Below, one piece after another: positions 15,095 to 19,336 of a stretch of 19,336 nt of DNA; within the stretch, counting starts at the first letter, position 1; every line of letters begins with the position of its first letter. The stretch spans positions 1-19,336 of the forward strand of contig DATGIQ010000004.1 of the NCBI GenBank assembly GCA_035295665.1, given 5' to 3'. This DNA is from DATGIQ01 sp035295665 (lineage in GTDB: Bacteria > Planctomycetota > Planctomycetia > Gemmatales > Gemmataceae). The notes below the pieces were generated by a model. The model worked only from the letters and a program-made list of their open reading frames with translations. It ran no database searches and had not been told where the DNA came from. The translations under genes and the position numbers were made by a program.

Positions 15095-16352
15095 CAGACG
15101 CCTCCGGTTTGTCGGCTCGGACCAGGAAGACACCCCGGTGCGGTTTTAGACCTGTCAGCCCGCCCAGGTGGTCGCTGCATGCCACATGAATCTCCGTAAC
15201 ATCAGACACCCAGCGGCATTCCCCCAGCCAGTGCAGCAGAAGCGCCAGATGTTCGAGAGTAACCACCGTGGCGAGCAGCCGCCCGCCGGGGCGTAGCTGA
15301 CGAGCGACACAATCAAGGATAGCGGGTAGCTGGACACCCGACCCACCGATGAAGACCCGGCACGGGCGCTCCGCTTCTGCCGCCAAGACCTCCGGTGCGA
15401 TCCCCTCAACGACTCGGATATTGTAAGCGCCAAATTGTTCCCGATTCTTCCGGAGGAACGCGGCTCGGCCCGGATCGCGTTCCACGGCCACGATCTCGGC
15501 ATCGCCACGCTGGATCGCCATCTCCACGGAAACCGTCCCGAACCCCGCCCCGATGTCCCAGATCGTGTCGCCCAGCCCGGTGGAACCCAGTTTGCCCAGG
15601 AGAATCGAACGCACTTCCTGCCGTGTCATCATCTTCGAACCGTCCGGGGGACGTGCAAACACGTCGTCTGGAATTCCGGGCGACAGGCGGCGGTGGCGTT
15701 TCACCAAGGCCGCGGCAGCGGAATCCTGGGTCCTTCGCAGAAGCAAGTAATTCAGCGGAGCAAAGTGCCGGTCGGCCAGATGCGTCAGGCGGGGAAATCG
15801 ACTCACATGTTCCTGTGCAGCACCCAGGTCTTCCCCAACAACCGCCTCATAATCGTCCAAACCACGCTGCAGAAAGAACTGGGCAACCGCCGCCGGACTG
15901 TCGCCGTTTTCAGTAAACAGGCCAATGGTCGGCTGACCGAGCAAGGGGAGAAGCGTGGCGCGCAGGTCACGACCGTGGATGCTGGCGAGCGCTGCATCCT
16001 GCCACGAAATGCCGGCCCGAGCAAACGCGAGCTGCATGCTGCTCACAGCCGGTTCGATGCGGAGCTGAGCAGGTCCCAGCCGTTGGGCGAGGTACGTACC
16101 GATCCCGTAAAAAAGCGGGTCGCCGGAGCCCAGGACCACGCAGCGCTGGTGGTCGGCCCGTGCCTGAAGCTCGTGCAGGAGTTCTTCCAGATTATTCTTC
16201 AGAACGAAGGGCACGGCCCTGGCAGAGGCAACGAAGCGGAGCTGCCGTTCGCCCCCCGCCAGGAACTCGGCGCACTGGATCCGTTCAGCCAGCTCGGGTC
16301 GCAATCCAGCCAACCCATCGGCGCCCAGGCCAATGACATCAATAAGTGGCAT
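15087..16352 (-). CDS. Fused CbiE-CbiT (CobL-like) precorrin-6Y C5,15-methyltransferase
   Basis: This bifunctional enzyme adds methyl groups at C-5 and C-15 of the corrin ring and removes the acetate side chain at C-12. Residues about 1-205 are the CbiE tetrapyrrole methylase (IDVIGLGADGL, LGSGDPLFYGIG at 74-85, VSSMQLAFARAG). Residues about 225-421 are the CbiT methyltransferase with the SAM motif WDIGAGFGTVSVEMA (265-279), then AVERDP and FIGGSG. At 421 residues it is full length, and the order E then T is the usual CobL arrangement. The ATG at 16352 has no strong ribosome binding site. It is the first recognised gene of the corrin cluster; no cobalamin riboswitch is visible upstream. Confidence 0.96.
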   Translation of the reverse strand: MPLIDVIGLGADGLAGLRPELAERIQCAEFLAGGERQLRFVASARAVPFVLKNNLEELLHELQARADHQRCVVLGSGDPLFYGIGTYLAQRLGPAQLRIEPAVSSMQLAFARAGISWQDAALASIHGRDLRATLLPLLGQPTIGLFTENGDSPAAVAQFFLQRGLDDYEAVVGEDLGAAQEHVSRFPRLTHLADRHFAPLNYLLLRRTQDSAAAALVKRHRRLSPGIPDDVFARPPDGSKMMTRQEVRSILLGKLGSTGLGDTIWDIGAGFGTVSVEMAIQRGDAEIVAVERDPGRAAFLRKNREQFGAYNIRVVEGIAPEVLAAEAERPCRVFIGGSGVQLPAILDCVARQLRPGGRLLATVVTLEHLALLLHWLGECRWVSDVTEIHVACSDHLGGLTGLKPHRGVFLVRADKPEASGE

Positions 16353-16434
16353 GGGAGTTCGTGTTCTCAGGCGGTGTACGACAACCGTCTCATTGTACGA
16401 ACGGGGGTGGCGAGGTGGAGGAGGCGATTCGACC

Positions 16435-16965
16435 TTAGCGGCTGGAGGCTAGCTCAAATCTCCACAGAGGCACGCACGGTGGAAGGTTGCCGCGGGAATA
16501 CGCTTCCATTCCGATCAACTGTTGCAGTCGAAGCAGGGCGCGACGGCGGCAGACCCAGTTTTGGTCTTCGGCCATCGCCTCCCGAGCCGCTTGCCAAACG
16601 TGGTGAAGGCGGTCGGTCTCCTGGAGTGTCTCGGTCAGCACATCCCACTCATGCCGCCGCAGGCAGCGCCGCACCTCGGTGAATTGCCGATAAGCGGAAT
16701 TGAACGCCAAGAGCTGGCGGATGGTGTCCTGGGGCGGCAGCCGTTGGCAGTCGGCCAAAGGTGGATACGCCAGGGACTCGCGCCAGCGAAGCCGAACCCA
16801 GCGAAGTTCGGAACGAAAATCGTTGATCCAGGGGCAACGAGGGCCGGTAAGCTCCAATTGCCAGGCCGTCTGCTTGAGTGCTTGCCAATATGGGTCCGGA
16901 ACCCGGCGTGGCACGGGAACTTCGAAGGGGCTCACGATCAGAAGCACAACAAGGTAGGTATGCAC
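16435..16965 (-). CDS. Unknown, probably secreted, Arg/Trp-rich protein
   Basis: I do not recognise a family. With a GTG at 16965, which has an AGAAGAG stretch just upstream, the 176-residue product begins MHTYLVVLLIVSPFEVPVP, a likely signal peptide. The GTG at 16998 would place 11 polar residues before it and lacks a ribosome binding site. The mature part is helix-rich with many Arg, Trp and Leu (YWQALKQTAWQLEL, WVRLRWRESLAYPPL, TRRCLRR-like stretches) and has few cysteines. It lies 82 bp before cbiET on the same strand, so it may share a transcript with the cobalamin genes, but nothing in it suggests B12 chemistry. Confidence 0.7.
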   Translation of the reverse strand: MHTYLVVLLIVSPFEVPVPRRVPDPYWQALKQTAWQLELTGPRCPWINDFRSELRWVRLRWRESLAYPPLADCQRLPPQDTIRQLLAFNSAYRQFTEVRRCLRRHEWDVLTETLQETDRLHHVWQAAREAMAEDQNWVCRRRALLRLQQLIGMEAYSRGNLPPCVPLWRFELASSR

Positions 16966-17075
16966 GCCAGCTCTTCTCTCACAGTTCCGCACAATCACTC
17001 ATGTAAACAATAGCTTAGAAACGGCGTCATTGGAAGAGCTAGAGGAAAAATGGACCGGGCTTCCCCTTCGCAAAT

Positions 17076-17537
17076 TTAGCCCTGCCCCGCTTCCAACTCT
17101 TCAATCCGTCGCCGCAATTCCACCGGCATCGGTACCTTTTTCCCTTCCGGATAATGAAACGTGACAATTGTCCCGTGCCCTTCGGCCGCCACCGCCTCGA
17201 GGCGGTGGCTCACCAGGAGGTAATCCATCGTGCATCGATCCGTAGCCACGGCCGCGATCCGCGCACCCACGGAAATCGTATCCGGATACGTGAGCGGCTT
17301 GCGGTACCGAGCATCGGTGGCGGCCAAGATCGGGCCAATGCCAGTTTCCTTCTCGTATTCGAACCAGTCGAGGCGGCGAAAATATTCGAGGCGGACACTT
17401 TCGAAATACCGAAAGTAGACCACGTTGTTGACATGGCGATACGAATCCATTTCGCCCCAGACAACGGGTAGCTGGATGATCACGGGATATCCGACGAGCA
17501 GGTCTGCGATTTTGGACATTGTGCTTTCACCACTCAT
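17076..17537 (-). CDS. Acyl-CoA thioesterase of the hotdog family (YbgC/FadM-like)
   Basis: The 153-residue product has the single-hotdog (4HBT) signature WGEMDSYRHVNNVVYFRYFESVR (27-49), with the conserved Asp31 near the start of the hot helix and the HVNN motif. It probably hydrolyses acyl-CoA thioesters in the cytoplasm; chain length is not predictable. The start ATG at 17537 overlaps the stop of the NT-HD gene as ATGA, suggesting coupling; an ATG at 17519 (MSKIADLL) is possible. Length matches the family. Confidence 0.93.
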   Translation of the reverse strand: MSGESTMSKIADLLVGYPVIIQLPVVWGEMDSYRHVNNVVYFRYFESVRLEYFRRLDWFEYEKETGIGPILAATDARYRKPLTYPDTISVGARIAAVATDRCTMDYLLVSHRLEAVAAEGHGTIVTFHYPEGKKVPMPVELRRRIEELEAGQG

Positions 17538-18637
17538 GCATTGCTGCGTTCCAGCTCTTTCAGAAAATCCAGGGCCTCATCCACGGTCCCCACGACGGCC
17601 CCAGGGACACGGCCCTCGTCGTCGAGCTGGCGAAGCAGCAGCAGATCTTCGAAATCTGGAGAGGATTGTAGTTCGCGGCGCAGTTTTGACGGTAGGGTGC
17701 CGGCCTGATACTCGTGTGCTTCCATATGGTGCTCGATGAAGAACCGCGTCCGCTCGGTGATCAGCCCCTCCAAGGCAGATAGGCCGGCGGCCACGTGATC
17801 GGCGCGGTCCAGACCTTTGCCGATATCGTGCAGCAGGGCAGCGAGCAAGAATTCTTCATCGTAGGGCCGGTGTTCCTTGGCGAGCTCGAACACTTGCAAG
17901 GAATGGTATAGCGCATCGCCCTCCGGATGGTACCGTGGCGACTGCGGCACGTTTTCCAGCGGCAGGAGCAGCATGCGGTAAATCTGATAGGGATCGACCG
18001 CTGCGGTTGCCGCTTCCAGCTCGTCGTCGATGTGAATGTCTGGATACTCGCGCTGGAGCAGCTCCTCCAGTTCCCGGATGGAGGCCCGCTCAATTGGTTT
18101 GCCGGTGATCGAGCTTTTGAACACGTAATGAGCCTTGTCCTCCGGATACACGGTCAGCTCGAAGTTGAACCGGTCATGGATATGAATATGCGTGAAGGTC
18201 CGCGCCTCACCAAACTTGACAATCTGTTTGCGTTCCACCTCGAAAGAGTATCCCTCGTTCTCCAACAGGTGCGTGATCAGCTCGGTGCTCTGGGCGAAGA
18301 CATGGATATCGATGTCGGAGCCCTTGCGGACATGTCCGGTCATGACGCTACCGATGAGGCGAGGGCGGGACGCCCGCAGCAAGCGCATGAGCCGCAACGC
18401 TTCGAGGCGCATCTCTCGCAAGTGTTCGGCGCGCTTAGGGCCTTCGTGAATGCGGGCAAAGACTTGAATCTGATCGCGGATTTCCGCGTTGGACGGAAGG
18501 TCTGCGGGTTTGATTCCGCCGCGGCAAAGCCGTTTGGCAGCTTTACGCTTGGCAGTGAAATACTCGGACTCCAGGCGCGCGTACATCAGCCGGGCGGCTT
18601 CGAGCGCAATCGCCTGACGCAGTTTGACATTGGCCAT
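17534..18637 (-). CDS. Nucleotidyltransferase-HD phosphohydrolase fusion protein
   Basis: The 367-residue cytoplasmic protein joins two catalytic folds. An Arg/Lys-rich helical region (1-90) leads to a polymerase-beta-type nucleotidyltransferase with GS (96-97) and DID (108-110), plus a third acidic residue (Glu160) in FNFELTVYP. The HD domain covers about 240-340: His245, LLHDIGK with His270-Asp271, His281, His303-304 and Asp339 supply possible metal ligands. It resembles the pairing in GlnD or CCA-adding enzymes, but the ACT domains of GlnD and the usual tRNA-binding regions are not seen, so the substrate is unknown. The ATG at 18637 is only a base or so from an AAAGG, an awkward spacing. 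The thioesterase gene follows with ATGA overlap, and a TATAAT lies 50 bases upstream. Confidence 0.88.
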   Translation of the reverse strand: MANVKLRQAIALEAARLMYARLESEYFTAKRKAAKRLCRGGIKPADLPSNAEIRDQIQVFARIHEGPKRAEHLREMRLEALRLMRLLRASRPRLIGSVMTGHVRKGSDIDIHVFAQSTELITHLLENEGYSFEVERKQIVKFGEARTFTHIHIHDRFNFELTVYPEDKAHYVFKSSITGKPIERASIRELEELLQREYPDIHIDDELEAATAAVDPYQIYRMLLLPLENVPQSPRYHPEGDALYHSLQVFELAKEHRPYDEEFLLAALLHDIGKGLDRADHVAAGLSALEGLITERTRFFIEHHMEAHEYQAGTLPSKLRRELQSSPDFEDLLLLRQLDDEGRVPGAVVGTVDEALDFLKELERSNA

Positions 18638-18687
18638 CCTTTCAAGCGCCGTTATGAAGCCCGTCGATGCGGCGCAGGGCTACCTGC

Positions 18688-18693
18688 ATTATA
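18688..18693 (-). promoter_or_regulatory. Candidate -10 box for the NT-HD gene
   Basis: A perfect TATAAT on the minus strand lies 50 bases before the NT-HD start codon. The -35 region at 17-bp spacing (GTGTCC) is poor, so this is only a candidate. Confidence 0.4.
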
Positions 18694-18740
18694 AATCGCC
18701 GCGTCACAGAGGACACCTGCACATTCGTTTTCTTGATGAA

Positions 18741-19336
18741 TCAGAACAGGAAGTGCAGTTCCACCACGGGGCCGCCATAGAAAATGGTCTCGTTGTTCTT
18801 GGTCCGGCCGGATGTGTGGCTCAGATCATAATCGAATTGTCCGAGTGCCTCGGCCACATCGACCACCCACATCAAATCGTAGCCGGCCCGCAACCGGGCT
18901 CGCTCCATGAGGCGGAAATCCAGGAAGAAGCCCGTTTCGTACAGGTGGCTAAAGAGTGTCTGGCTTCGACCATTGTGGAATCCCGTGAAGCCATCGCCTC
19001 GCTTGAGCTGCGTGTCTACGGTCAGGAAGTTTGCGCCCCAGGCGCCTTTGACGGACCAGGTAAACGCTAACCAACAGTTGATGGCCCGGTTCCATTCCAG
19101 GCCGAGCTGCGGGGCCACGATCTGGTTATGCGCCGTAACCGAATAGATAGCCTGTGTGGTCGGATCGGGGGCGGTGAGGTCATCGTCTCCCGTATAGAAG
19201 CTGAACCGCTCGTACAGATCGAGGTAACGGATGCCAAAGAGCCAGCTCAGATCGGCGTTGGCACCGAGCCAGCAGCGGTAATTGACCTCGGCACTGCCGA
19301 GGGCTGTTTGCAGGCGTAGCTTGATCACGTCGGCTT
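18741..19336 (-). CDS. BBP7-type outer-membrane beta-barrel protein, C-terminal part
   Basis: The frame stays open to the right edge, so this is the last 198 or so residues of a longer protein; the N-terminus is outside the window. Alternating aromatic and polar strands (LGANADLSWLFGIRYLDLYE, NQIVAPQLGLEWNR, YETGFFLDFRLM) and the final Phe of VVELHFLF fit an outer-membrane barrel. The pattern matches the BBP7 family, which is typical of planctomycetes and is the best taxonomic clue here. Its role is unknown. A start at 19328 is only an internal GTG, not the true start. Confidence 0.85.
   Translation of the reverse strand, partial: ADVIKLRLQTALGSAEVNYRCWLGANADLSWLFGIRYLDLYERFSFYTGDDDLTAPDPTTQAIYSVTAHNQIVAPQLGLEWNRAINCWLAFTWSVKGAWGANFLTVDTQLKRGDGFTGFHNGRSQTLFSHLYETGFFLDFRLMERARLRAGYDLMWVVDVAEALGQFDYDLSHTSGRTKNNETIFYGGPVVELHFLF

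Noticed and set aside
16353..16434. Possible cobalamin riboswitch upstream of cbiET
   Set aside because: The 82-base gap is too short for the usual element and has no B12-box-like sequence; only a weak direct repeat of GTACGA is present.
15435..16682. Long plus-strand frame opposite cbiET
   Set aside because: Antisense to a conserved enzyme, with no recognisable domain; also covers the cbiET upstream gap by chance.

Overview
The window looks like chromosomal DNA from a planctomycete, probably GC-rich and Gemmata-like. The strongest marker is a BBP7-type outer-membrane beta-barrel protein cut by the right edge. Supporting hints are a VWA/glutamine-amidotransferase-like membrane protein, frequent GTG starts, and small Lys/Glu/Pro-rich lipoproteins. 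Assignment below phylum is a guess. Nearly every gene is on the minus strand; only two tiny lipoprotein genes are on the plus strand. I saw no rRNA, tRNA, CRISPR array, integrase or transposase.

Bases 1-68 are a perfect palindrome touching the window edge. From about 7073 down to 77 there is a tight minus-strand run, in transcription order: ECF sigma factor, its overlapping membrane anti-sigma factor, a large VWA/GATase-like membrane protein, a small helix-turn-helix-like protein, a B12-binding-type periplasmic-binding fold protein, a macro-domain ADP-ribose hydrolase, and a Tat-exported serine hydrolase. Gaps are about 10-70 bp, so one operon headed by the sigma/anti-sigma pair is plausible.

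Bases 7377-7899 hold two related tiny lipoprotein genes on the plus strand, closed by a strong intrinsic terminator at 7925-7965. They converge on clpC (8265-10769, minus), which has its own hairpin at 8195-8243. Upstream of clpC a good sigma70-type promoter (10964-10992) implies a leader of nearly 190 nt. Next comes a fused protein (11085-13025) with an N-terminal alpha/alpha-toroid prenyltransferase-type repeat region and a C-terminal DUF362 domain.

Bases 13311-16352 are a cobalamin (corrin ring) cluster, cbiET > cbiG > cobM/cbiF, with overlapping genes. CbiG points to the early-cobalt-insertion (anaerobic-type) route. A small ORF may be coupled to the end of cobM. Upstream lies an unrecognised, probably secreted protein. 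At the right, a nucleotidyltransferase-HD fusion gene overlaps a hotdog thioesterase gene by ATGA, and the truncated BBP7 gene runs off the edge.

I found no clear undescribed defence or mobile system. The items most worth a second look are the toroid-DUF362 fusion, the ECF-headed run joining ADP-ribose and B12-type functions, the NT-HD/thioesterase coupled pair, and the edge palindrome.
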